Below are positions 44,334 through 50,039 of a stretch of 50,039 nt of DNA, piece by piece. The DNA lies in the NCBI RefSeq assembly GCF_947491715.1, contig NZ_CANLKR010000036.1:1-50039 (forward strand), read 5' to 3'. Origin of the DNA: an uncultured Shewanella sp. Lineage in GTDB: Bacteria > Pseudomonadota > Gammaproteobacteria > Enterobacterales > Shewanellaceae. The translations under genes and the position numbers were made by a program. The stretch's first letter is position 1. Every line of letters begins with the position of its first letter. Under the pieces are notes generated by a model. It was not told where the DNA came from. It ran no database searches and worked only from the letters and a program-made list of their open reading frames with translations.

Positions 44334-44746
44334 GATTATTACCTCTTCTTCTACTTGTATCCTCCTGCGCACATTCGGGGGAGGTAAAAGTAGATGTTGA
44401 TTCTATTTTGAACAAAGAACCCTATTCAAGCGTATTCAAACAAGCTTTTATCAACATATATGATAAAAAACCTAATTTTAATACGGAGGATTATTTATTC
44501 ACGTACTCATGTGGGGGAGGTGCGGTATGTGGATCTGTATTTGATCCATCATTTAATGAGTTCATTAGTCTTCCTGATGATTTTATCGGCGCTTCTGACG
44601 TTCAAGCGTTTAAGGTTAAATTTAATGCGTTAAGTAACGAAGTTTGTATTTGGGGGCAAAGTGCCTACAATGCAGAATTGTACAATGGTAAATGCTTTAT
44701 TTATAAAGACAAAAATTTTAAAGAAAGTAATATCCCTTCTAAATGA
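44330..44746 (+). CDS. Lipoprotein, candidate immunity protein
   Basis: A 138-residue lipoprotein: leucine-rich signal and lipobox V-S-S-C at about residues 10-13. The mature part has cysteines in TYSCGGGAVCG and two more near the C terminus. It overlaps the muramidase gene (ATGA). Small periplasmic lipoproteins translated with a wall hydrolase often block it. Immunity is inferred from context only. Confidence 0.5.
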   Translation: MRLLPLLLLVSSCAHSGEVKVDVDSILNKEPYSSVFKQAFINIYDKKPNFNTEDYLFTYSCGGGAVCGSVFDPSFNEFISLPDDFIGASDVQAFKVKFNALSNEVCIWGQSAYNAELYNGKCFIYKDKNFKESNIPSK

Positions 44747-44756
44747 AATGCTTGAG

Positions 44757-44785
44757 CCAGTGATAACCACTATTATCACTGGTAG
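44757..44785. repeat. Dispersed hairpin H3
   Basis: Arms CCAGTGATAA (44757-44766) and TTATCACTGG (44773-44782), 6-nt loop. Its right arm continues TAG as in the others but the left outer bases have changed. Sits between convergent genes, so it may act as a shared terminator. Confidence 0.9.
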
Positions 44786-44790
44786 CAAGT

Positions 44791-45009
44791 CTAATCTTTA
44801 TCGATCATGGATAAAGCCATTTTTACAGCCTGGTCTATCGCTAATCCTTCGTTCGAAACATCAAAGTGTTTCTTTAGCACCTTTAAGCCTTCTTTTGTTT
44901 CTATACCCACATAGGCATCGAGCCGCTTCTTTGTTTCAAGATTTTTTTGGTGATTAGCTTTTCTTGCGGTAGCAATAGAGGCTTTTCTTTGTTCGTTGTT
45001 TTGAGCCAT
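44791..45009 (-). CDS. RHH-type regulator-like protein
   Basis: A 72-residue basic/helical protein (MAQNNEQRKASIATARKANH, then a TKEGLKVLKKHF strand-helix and LAIDQAVKMALSMI helix). Size and layout fit a ribbon-helix-helix repressor or antitoxin. AAGGA lies nine bases before the ATG. Three operator-like dyads lie in the divergent gap to the 45160 gene, suggesting it controls itself and that gene. Confidence 0.5.
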   Translation of the reverse strand: MAQNNEQRKASIATARKANHQKNLETKKRLDAYVGIETKEGLKVLKKHFDVSNEGLAIDQAVKMALSMIDKD

Positions 45010-45049
45010 CTTATTTATTCCTTTTTCAAGTTAACGACATACTAATATG

Positions 45050-45123
45050 TTTACCGTGTAAATAAAAGAAATTATATGTTTACACGGTAATCGTTGTTTG
45101 TTATCTTTTGTATACACGGTAAA
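45050..45123. promoter_or_regulatory. Triple operator in a divergent promoter region
   Basis: Three related sites: TTTACCGTGTAAA (45050-45062), TTTACACGGTAA (45079-45090) and TATACACGGTAAA (45111-45123). Each is a TTTAC-N3-GTAAA dyad or its reverse, about 29 and 32 bp apart (near three helical turns). They lie between the RHH-like gene and the 45160 gene and are the likely binding sites of that small protein. Confidence 0.7.
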
Positions 45124-45159
45124 CGAGGTTCGTACAGCTACTATCATTAAGGGTTCATT

Positions 45160-45750
45160 ATGCACATACAGATGAGTATTTTTGATGTTATTCCTGAAAC
45201 TAATTCAAACGTAATTAAAAAATATAACTCGCTGTTTGTTGACAAGGCTAGTGATGCGAGAAAAAAATACAAAGTTACGTTTGTCGGAGGTGATGAATTT
45301 ACATTAATAACGTTGAATAAAAAAAAGGTCGTTTCCAAAAGCAAAACAGACTTAGACGGTGTAATGCGAGTTACAGGGATTGCAAAAATCGATCTAATGA
45401 AATTGTCTGATTCTTTTTATAAAAAGAAAAAAGAAAAATTAGCACAAGATGTAGAAGTTAGAGAGTGGCCTAGCTGGTTTGATAGGTTAGTGGCATGGGG
45501 TGCCCCAAGGTGGTTATGCGAGAAAGTGATTTTATTGAATGAGAATGGTGGTCAAGCTGCATACTACAACACGACAAAAGATAGTGAGCCTGAATGTTTT
45601 ACTTATTTAAGATATCTTGGCCATCTTTGCAACGGTGTGGTTACAGGCAATAAGTTATATGGCCTAGAAGTGGCTTTGCCATTGTTAACAAGTAAAGAAG
45701 TTTCCGTATTAAAATTAGAACAAAAAAGCACAGGTTACGAAGTATCCTAA
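45160..45750 (+). CDS. Unknown 196-residue protein under RHH control
   Basis: ATG with AAGGG upstream (an internal ATG at 45172 is possible). No signal or membrane segment. First half basic (KKYKVTFVGGDEFTLITLNK), second half with a W-rich EWPSWFDRLVAWGAPRWLCE stretch. Divergent from the RHH-like gene across three operators. It could be the toxin or effector of that pair, but this is a guess. Confidence 0.5.
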   Translation: MHIQMSIFDVIPETNSNVIKKYNSLFVDKASDARKKYKVTFVGGDEFTLITLNKKKVVSKSKTDLDGVMRVTGIAKIDLMKLSDSFYKKKKEKLAQDVEVREWPSWFDRLVAWGAPRWLCEKVILLNENGGQAAYYNTTKDSEPECFTYLRYLGHLCNGVVTGNKLYGLEVALPLLTSKEVSVLKLEQKSTGYEVS

Positions 45751-45777
45751 ATTTTAGCAATAGACGCACTCTGCTAT

Positions 45778-45810
45778 TACCAGTGATAATATCCCTTTAT
45801 TACTGGTAGC
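45778..45810. repeat. Dispersed hairpin H4
   Basis: Arms TACCAGTGATAA (45778-45789) and TTATTACTGGTA (45798-45809). One C-to-T change makes a G.T pair instead of breaking the stem. Located 27 bp after the 45160 gene. Confidence 0.85.
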
Positions 45811-45890
45811 CCAACTTGAGTACACTCGAAACCCAATTAGGGTACACCTACCCAATTTGAATACACCCATAACCCAGCTAGACTACACCC
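45810..45890. repeat. Short tandem repeats between H4 and H5
   Basis: Four direct, degenerate 19-22 bp units beginning at 45810, 45832, 45851 and 45873, consensus CCCAAYTNGRNTACACCC. Exact period varies and the copies have diverged. They look like protein-binding repeats or the relic of an insertion-sequence end. Not coding. Confidence 0.7.
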
Positions 45891-45914
45891 GTGATAAAAA
45901 CAGTTATCACGGGT
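45887..45914. repeat. Dispersed hairpin H5 (variant)
   Basis: Arms ACCCGTGATAA (45887-45897) and TTATCACGGGT (45904-45914), 6-nt loop. Compared with the other hairpins A-T has become C-G on both arms (CCAGTG to CCCGTG and CACTGG to CACGGG), a compensatory pair. Confidence 0.85.
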
Positions 45915-46014
45915 AGAATTAACTCTATTTTGTTATGGTTTTTATTGCGTTGCCGTTAATTTTAGGCAATCACTTTTTCACTACAACAAGGTGTTAACCA
46001 GTAGGTGTAAAAAT

Positions 46015-46572
46015 ATGCACGTTTATCACGTAACAACTGAAAAACAGTTAGATAAATTTATAGGTAATAAATTTTGTGCTCCTTTATATACTCCAGAGTA
46101 TACAAACCTGATGCACAAAAATTTACATGCTATGCATGATAAGTTAATGGATGGAAGGTCTTTGTTTAGATTTTGCTTTTTTGAGACGTTTGAAAAAGCA
46201 CAAAAGTCATACGAAAGAGATTCCATGTTTTGGAAAAGTAAAATACTCAGGTTTAAAAAAATTCATTTCTCAGAAATTGGTTTTAATTGGCAGTGGGATG
46301 AAGGGTTTAATGAAGGTGAGGCTCATCTTTTTTGGATTGAAGAAAACCACAGTGATAATAGGTACAGCCAAGCAGGGATACTTTTTCAGGATATTGATAT
46401 TATGATAAATGAAAAATGGATTTCATTGTTAGAATACTTCCCTGAGTTACGTGATAAAGAGTCTACGGCAAAGATACTTTATAGCAATAAAGGGGACTCA
46501 AAGAGCCTCGATCTAAAGGGTGAGGGATGGTGGCGAAAGTTGGTAAATTGGGTATCGGGAATTACTGGATAG
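46015..46572 (+). CDS. Unknown 185-residue protein
   Basis: ATG at 46015 after AGGTG; the upstream GTG at 45991 has no good site. Starts MHVYHVTTEKQLDKFI, with aromatic-rich segments (FRFCFFETFEKAQ and FNWQWDEGF). No signal or membrane helix. The YHVTT opening is loosely like ADP-ribosyltransferase-type folds, too weak to call. It stands alone between hairpins H5 and H6. Confidence 0.5.
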   Translation: MHVYHVTTEKQLDKFIGNKFCAPLYTPEYTNLMHKNLHAMHDKLMDGRSLFRFCFFETFEKAQKSYERDSMFWKSKILRFKKIHFSEIGFNWQWDEGFNEGEAHLFWIEENHSDNRYSQAGILFQDIDIMINEKWISLLEYFPELRDKESTAKILYSNKGDSKSLDLKGEGWWRKLVNWVSGITG

Positions 46573-46600
46573 TTCGATTAGTCATACGGCTATTTGCTGT

Positions 46601-46632
46601 TACCAGTGATAAAAAAGCCTTATCACTGGTAG
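46601..46632. repeat. Dispersed hairpin H6
   Basis: Arms TACCAGTGATAA (46601-46612) and TTATCACTGGTA (46620-46631), 7-nt loop. Located 28 bp after the 46015 gene and 99 bp before the two-gene module. Confidence 0.95.
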
Positions 46633-46731
46633 AAAGGTGGTACTTCTTCTTTGTTGTTTTTTAGTAAACAAATTGATAATAAATGTATCGTGGTGTAGTT
46701 TGTCATCAATGTTAAAAAGTGAGTTGATGAT

Positions 46732-47670
46732 ATGATAATGCAAGAGTTCCAAAGGTTTGCTCTAGAGTGCACTTTCTCTATAGGTCAGATCCCTGAATCT
46801 GCTCCACAATTTACGTTGGAAAGATTTTTAATAAAATTACAGAATTTAGTTTTGGATAATAAGGCTGTCCATAAAACAAAAGATGACACCGTAACACTTA
46901 GGTTAAGTAAATTAGATATTAATGAAGAAACAGTTGTTATGCTGTTTAAGTATGCGGATATTAATGCTACCGATCCATCGTTTACCCACTCAGATACTGG
47001 TGATACTAGAACCGAACCTAAGAAAGATGGCGAAGGTATATCAGTCTCATCTCATTTAGTTTTATTAAGAAATCCTAAAGAACAGTCTAATCAAGCGAAT
47101 CATGATGCGATTTTTGAAGAGGTGCCAGGAATTAGTCGAAAAATTATAGAAGCTGGGCTAACTCATATGCTAAAAGAATGTGCTGTTGAGCACTTTGAAA
47201 AGAAAGGTAGTAAAAAAGAAAATATGTGCCGTCCAAAAATATCTTTAACATATGATGGAAATGATTCATTAGAACAACTGCTAAAAAAGGGGCACATTAC
47301 TGGATTTGTTGCAGTAAAAACAAAATTAAAAGATCAATTAGATGAAGAGTCTAAGTTAATTATTACCGATGAAAAGATAACCTTTAAAGTTAAACGTTCC
47401 ATGGGAGAGAAAGCCATGAGGGCTATTCAAACAGTAAAGAGCTATGCTTCAAAAAATGACTATTCTAAAGTTCAGATTAGATATCAAAGTAATGATAAAC
47501 GGAGTAAAACATTCGAAGTTAAATCACGTGAGGAAAATATTGCTGAAAAAATGTTCGCTAAGAGTACAGTTATAAATCTCACTGAAAAAGTAGAACAATG
47601 CCAAGAAGACATTCATAATGAGTTAAAGAAAAAGTTAATATATATTTTGAATGATAATCTTAAAGCGTAG
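46732..47670 (+). CDS. Cytosolic protein of a two-gene module
   Basis: A 312-residue soluble protein (start 46732, or 46738). No membrane segment. The centre (FEEVPGISRKIIEAGLTHML) has a helical, nucleic-acid-or-protein-binding look. The C-terminal third is lysine-rich with a KVKRSMGEKAMRAIQT segment. The next gene, six bases later, encodes a four-helix membrane protein. A soluble sensor paired with a membrane effector is a common plan for phage-defence pairs. Family unknown to me. Confidence 0.5.
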   Translation: MIMQEFQRFALECTFSIGQIPESAPQFTLERFLIKLQNLVLDNKAVHKTKDDTVTLRLSKLDINEETVVMLFKYADINATDPSFTHSDTGDTRTEPKKDGEGISVSSHLVLLRNPKEQSNQANHDAIFEEVPGISRKIIEAGLTHMLKECAVEHFEKKGSKKENMCRPKISLTYDGNDSLEQLLKKGHITGFVAVKTKLKDQLDEESKLIITDEKITFKVKRSMGEKAMRAIQTVKSYASKNDYSKVQIRYQSNDKRSKTFEVKSREENIAEKMFAKSTVINLTEKVEQCQEDIHNELKKKLIYILNDNLKA

Positions 47671-47676
47671 CTTCAA

Positions 47677-48246
47677 ATGATCAGTAAACTATTTAAACCC
47701 ATGTATTATCTGGGTATTAAACACACAGAAAAACGTTGGTTTGATGTATACATACCAATGTTGCTTGCTCTGCTTGTTAGTATTATTATTTTTTCGCTCC
47801 CTAAACCGATAGCATTAATGGGTAAAGGTAGCCTAATCAGTTTGGTGAATGGTATTTTGCAGATTTTATCTGGATTTTATATCGCTTCGATGGCTGCTGT
47901 AGCTACTTTTCAAAAAGAAGGTATGGATAAATACATGGATGGCGTACCTCCTAAGTTAGGAGGGGAACCATTAACGAGAAGGAATTTTCTTGCTTATCTC
48001 TTTGGTTATTTAGCGTTCATGAGTATCTTAATGTATTTCGTAGGAGGGTTTATACAGCTATCAGTATCCAATATTTCTTTTTGGATGATTGATGTTCATC
48101 GTTCAGTGAAGTTTATTTTATTGGCAATATATCTTTTTGTCGTATGTAATATTTTAACTACTACTGTACTAGGTATGCATTTTCTGATAGATAAAATTCA
48201 TCGCTCAGAGGCTAAGTTTATAGAGCCTATAGATAAAAATGATTAA
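47677..48246 (+). CDS. Four-helix membrane protein of the two-gene module
   Basis: A 189-residue protein with four hydrophobic segments (about 26-44, 52-76, 106-128, 145-168). Starts six bases after the soluble partner and is surely co-expressed. Short charged tails. No known motif; the topology is similar to Kiwa KwaA (also about 200 residues, four helices), but gene order is reversed and I see no sequence support. Confidence 0.5.
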   Translation: MISKLFKPMYYLGIKHTEKRWFDVYIPMLLALLVSIIIFSLPKPIALMGKGSLISLVNGILQILSGFYIASMAAVATFQKEGMDKYMDGVPPKLGGEPLTRRNFLAYLFGYLAFMSILMYFVGGFIQLSVSNISFWMIDVHRSVKFILLAIYLFVVCNILTTTVLGMHFLIDKIHRSEAKFIEPIDKND

Positions 48247-48489
48247 AGGATAAATTCCCCATTTTCACCCTTATTTACCATAATACTGATTGTATGTAGC
48301 ACGACTTTGTATTTCGAGTAAAAAGAATAGGTTAAGCTCTTAAATGAACACTTATCTTAGCAAAAAAAGCCAAAAAACGGAATGCCAATAGTTAGTGATT
48401 TTCACCACTATGGGAGTTCAGGCAAAAATAGTAATTTAAGCCCCATAATGATAAAATAAGCCTCTTTTGGGTTGTAAAGGTATACTGGA
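48247..48489. other. Intergenic segment with a repeated boundary sequence
   Basis: No gene. The stretch at about 48249-48300 (TTCCCCATTTTCACCC, then TTACCATAAT) resembles 40205-40245 (TTCCCCATTTTCGCCC, then TTAACATAAT) beside the ISNCY element. A small hairpin ATAGT..GTG-ATTTT-CAC.ACTAT lies near 48388-48413. Confidence 0.4.
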
Positions 48490-48839
48490 TTGAACGAAAC
48501 ATACAAAAGTCAACTAAACGGACTGGTTGAGCATTCTTTGATTCATCTTTATCTTAATTGTGATGAAAGCTCGCGATTAATCACAACACCTAAGCGAAAT
48601 CAAATTCTAGTCCAGCATTTAAAGCCTAAAATCAAAGATCCTCAATATAGTTGCCTGAAAAAGGAACTCAAAAGGTTCATTGCAATTGGCCGCAAGCTCC
48701 GAGGCGATCTTGAGCAGAGGTTGATTGAAATTAAGAAGGTCCATGAAGACATTGATCAAGAAGCTAACGATGTTATAAATTTATTTGATTTACTTGAAAC
48801 ACTAAAAATTAAGTTGAAAATCGACAGTCGTTTCATACA
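48490..48839 (+). pseudogene. Unknown gene truncated by an IS3-family element
   Basis: The reading frame starts at TTG (48490) and encodes about 116 residues of mostly helical, lysine/glutamate-rich protein (CLKKELKRFIAIGRKLRGDL, then a coiled-coil-like HEDIDQEANDVINLF). At 48840 the sequence turns into an IS end (TGTACTGGTC) and the remaining frame is IS DNA. The 3' part must lie beyond the IS if it survives. Confidence 0.55.
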
Positions 48840-48847
48840 TGTACTGG

Positions 48848-49660
48848 TCAACCAAAATTGGACACTTTTAATTGAGAATATTCAAACTCAACAGGTGATA
48901 AATCACCATTTGCAGAATGCAGCCGCTCTAAGTTGTAATATTTCATATACGCCGCTACATCTTGCTTCATAAACGCTCTTGTTGGCTGATTAACCTTAAA
49001 AATCCAGTCATGCTTCAAGCTACCAAAGAAACGCTCGACTACGGCATTATCCCAACACGCGCCCACATCTCCCATACTGGCACGGATCCCATAACTCGAT
49101 AACAGCTTACCAAATTGCTTACTGGTATATTGTGAACCTCTATCACGGTGAAACACCAAGCCTTTAGGCGGTTGTCTAAGGTTGTAAGCTTTTATTAATG
49201 CCTTAGAAATCAAGTCTGTCGTCATGCGTTTATCTATGTGCCATCCCACTATTCGACGTGAATATAAGTCCATCACGACAGCTAAATACATCCAGCCTTC
49301 ACCCGTCTTCAAATAAGTCACGTCACCCGCCCAAATTTGATTAGCAGAAGTAGGATTGAAGTTCATGTTCAGCAGGTTATCTGCAACGCTATCGCTGTGT
49401 TTTCGCTTGGTTGTCGCCTTATAAGCTTGCCGTTGAGTAACGTTAAGCCGTAAACGTCGCATGATTTTACGGACTAAATAACGGCCAACTTGATAGCCTT
49501 CTTTGCGTAATCGCTTCACCATCTCACGACTCCCTAAACTGCCTCGACTTTTCTTAAATAACTGTCTGACACGGCGATAAAGCTTCAATGTATCAACACT
49601 TATCACCTTTGCTGGCCGTTTATACCAATCGTAATAGCCAGATTTACTGACACTCATCAC
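48848..49660 (-). CDS. IS3-family transposase OrfB (integrase core)
   Basis: 270 residues shown from an internal Met; the real protein is the OrfAB fusion. DDE triad: D of WAGDVTYL, D of FHRDRGSQY and E of CWDNAVVERFFGSLK. The RLRKEGYQVGRYLVRKIMRR region is the HTH_21 linker. Ends eight bases from the IS terminus, as is usual. Arg in HRDRGSQY, in place of the usual Ser, is a subgroup trait. Confidence 0.9.
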   Translation of the reverse strand: MMSVSKSGYYDWYKRPAKVISVDTLKLYRRVRQLFKKSRGSLGSREMVKRLRKEGYQVGRYLVRKIMRRLRLNVTQRQAYKATTKRKHSDSVADNLLNMNFNPTSANQIWAGDVTYLKTGEGWMYLAVVMDLYSRRIVGWHIDKRMTTDLISKALIKAYNLRQPPKGLVFHRDRGSQYTSKQFGKLLSSYGIRASMGDVGACWDNAVVERFFGSLKHDWIFKVNQPTRAFMKQDVAAYMKYYNLERLHSANGDLSPVEFEYSQLKVSNFG

Positions 49661-49716
49661 ACGGCATAATAGTGTTACAGGGAACTGAACCGATTGCTTT
49701 TTAACAAAGTGGTATT

Positions 49717-49950
49717 TTACTTCATTTCTTTCGCAAAGAAGGCGCTTGCCTTTTTTAAGATTTCTTTTTCCATCCTTAACGTTTTGTTTTCTTTGCGTAA
49801 GCGCTTTAACTCATCTCTTTCAGACTCTTGTAAAGTAACGCCTTGTTGCTTCGACTCATACTTTTCTTTCCAGCTATAAAGCAGGCTAGTACCTATACCG
49901 AGTGACTTGGCAGCATCGGCAACACTGTAACCTTGTTCTAGCACCATCAA
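49717..49950 (-). CDS. IS3-family OrfA (5' end uncertain)
   Basis: 77 residues with an HTH (YSVADAAKSLGIGTSLLYSW) and a leucine-zipper coiled coil (ELKRLRKENKTLRMEKEILK). The frame stays open upstream of the first ATG, reading ISATRVKDEAV, so the true start is probably further right. However, the residues there do not look like an ordinary OrfA N terminus, and a palindrome follows, so the gene may be interrupted near 49970. Confidence 0.75.
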   Translation of the reverse strand: MMVLEQGYSVADAAKSLGIGTSLLYSWKEKYESKQQGVTLQESERDELKRLRKENKTLRMEKEILKKASAFFAKEMK

Positions 49951-49982
49951 GACAGCTTCATCTTTAACGCGCGTAGCGGAAA

Positions 49983-50036
49983 TCTCGGGGGCTTGCCCCC
50001 GTGCTGGATAGTGTAGACTGGACTTGTTCCAGTCTG
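49983..50036. repeat. Two short palindromes at the window edge
   Basis: CGGGGGCTTGCCCCCG (49986-50001) is a 7-bp-arm inverted repeat, and GACTGGACTTGTTCCAGTC (about 50018-50036) another. They lie where the OrfA N terminus should be. They could mark a second element inserted in the IS, or its terminal region. Confidence 0.5.
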
Positions 50037-50039
50037 TAT

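Larger units (their letters stand above)
48840..50039 (-). mobile_element. IS3-family insertion sequence, right end outside window
   Basis: The left terminus is TGTACTGGTCAACC at 48840. Two overlapping minus-strand frames, OrfA and OrfB, with an A-AAA-AAG slippery heptamer (plus-strand CTTTTTT at 49750-49756) give the OrfAB transposase by -1 frameshift. The matching right terminus is not seen before the window ends. Confidence 0.8.

Noticed and set aside
45810..45890. Short CRISPR-like array
   Set aside because: Units are adjacent without spacers and diverged from each other.
46015..46572. ADP-ribosyltransferase toxin
   Set aside because: Only the opening YHVTT resembles such folds; the remaining catalytic motifs are not recognisable.
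38986..46632. Integron attC sites for the dispersed hairpins
   Set aside because: They lack the RYYYAAC/GTTRRRY core sites and the asymmetric bulges of attC, and no integrase is visible. They are simple symmetric hairpins.
46732..48246. Kiwa defence system
   Set aside because: Sizes and membrane topology are similar, but the gene order is reversed and I see no DUF4868-like motif in the soluble protein. Not enough to name it.

Overview
This window looks like part of a conjugative plasmid from an AT-rich marine gammaproteobacterium. Shewanella or a close relative is my best guess. The clues are a GlyGly-CTERM protease, a periplasmic endonuclease I, the ISNCY- and IS3-type elements, and the overall codon and base composition. 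A plasmid rather than a chromosome is indicated by a Rep_3-type initiator (32629-33663) behind six exact 22-bp iterons, an AT-rich GATC-dotted stretch and an inverted iteron over the rep promoter. A second, different repeat array with a consensus DnaA box fills the left edge (1-620). No tRNA, rRNA, CRISPR, relaxase, coupling protein or ParA/B is visible, so those must lie outside if present.

Layout. (1) 1-974: tandem repeats and non-coding AT-rich DNA. (2) 975-9134: a type IVb conjugative-pilus operon in R64 pil order (PilL-like, lipoprotein, PilN secretin, PilO, PilP, PilQ ATPase, PilR, PilS prepilin, minor pilin). The tip adhesin PilV is displaced to 18589-20436. (3) A G-type (ICE/GI, PFL_47xx) type IV secretion system in two blocks: its usual last genes (TIGR03755-like, small membrane protein, TraG_N) at 9271-12533, and the rest from the RAQPRD-like gene through the VirB4/TraC ATPase to TIGR03756 at 22747-32017. 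(4) Between the blocks: a CobS-like AAA+ ATPase and a CobT-like metallopeptidase/VWA protein (14018-16703), endonuclease I, PilV, and a secreted GlyGly-CTERM metalloprotease. (5) 32100-33663: origin and Rep. (6) 33715-36320: a small gene with a -1 frameshift signal, a YfaE-like [2Fe-2S] ferredoxin, a DUF3150-type protein and an unknown gene. (7) 36344-38834 (minus): a RecE-like nuclease followed by two diverged RecT-like annealases. (8) 38986-48250: an accessory region in which small modules are separated by near-identical hairpins. It holds a zinc-ribbon/small-peptide/HTH group, an IS with cargo genes, a muramidase with a lipoprotein that may be its immunity protein, an RHH-type regulator with operators, and a two-gene membrane module. 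(9) 48490-50039: a gene cut by an IS3-family element that runs to the window edge.

How it fits together. The pilus and the secretion system would make mating pairs and move DNA. RecE/RecT, the ferredoxin and the AAA/VWA/DUF3150 set look like establishment and maintenance functions. The most striking non-coding feature is a promoter plus about 250-nt leader present twice, upstream of the AAA/VWA operon and of the ferredoxin/DUF3150 operon. It has the same -35/-10, a terminator-like hairpin, a 44-45 bp core and a hairpin near the start codon. It links two separated loci into one regulon and is my best candidate for an undescribed system. The hairpin-delimited accessory modules and the paired RecT genes come next.
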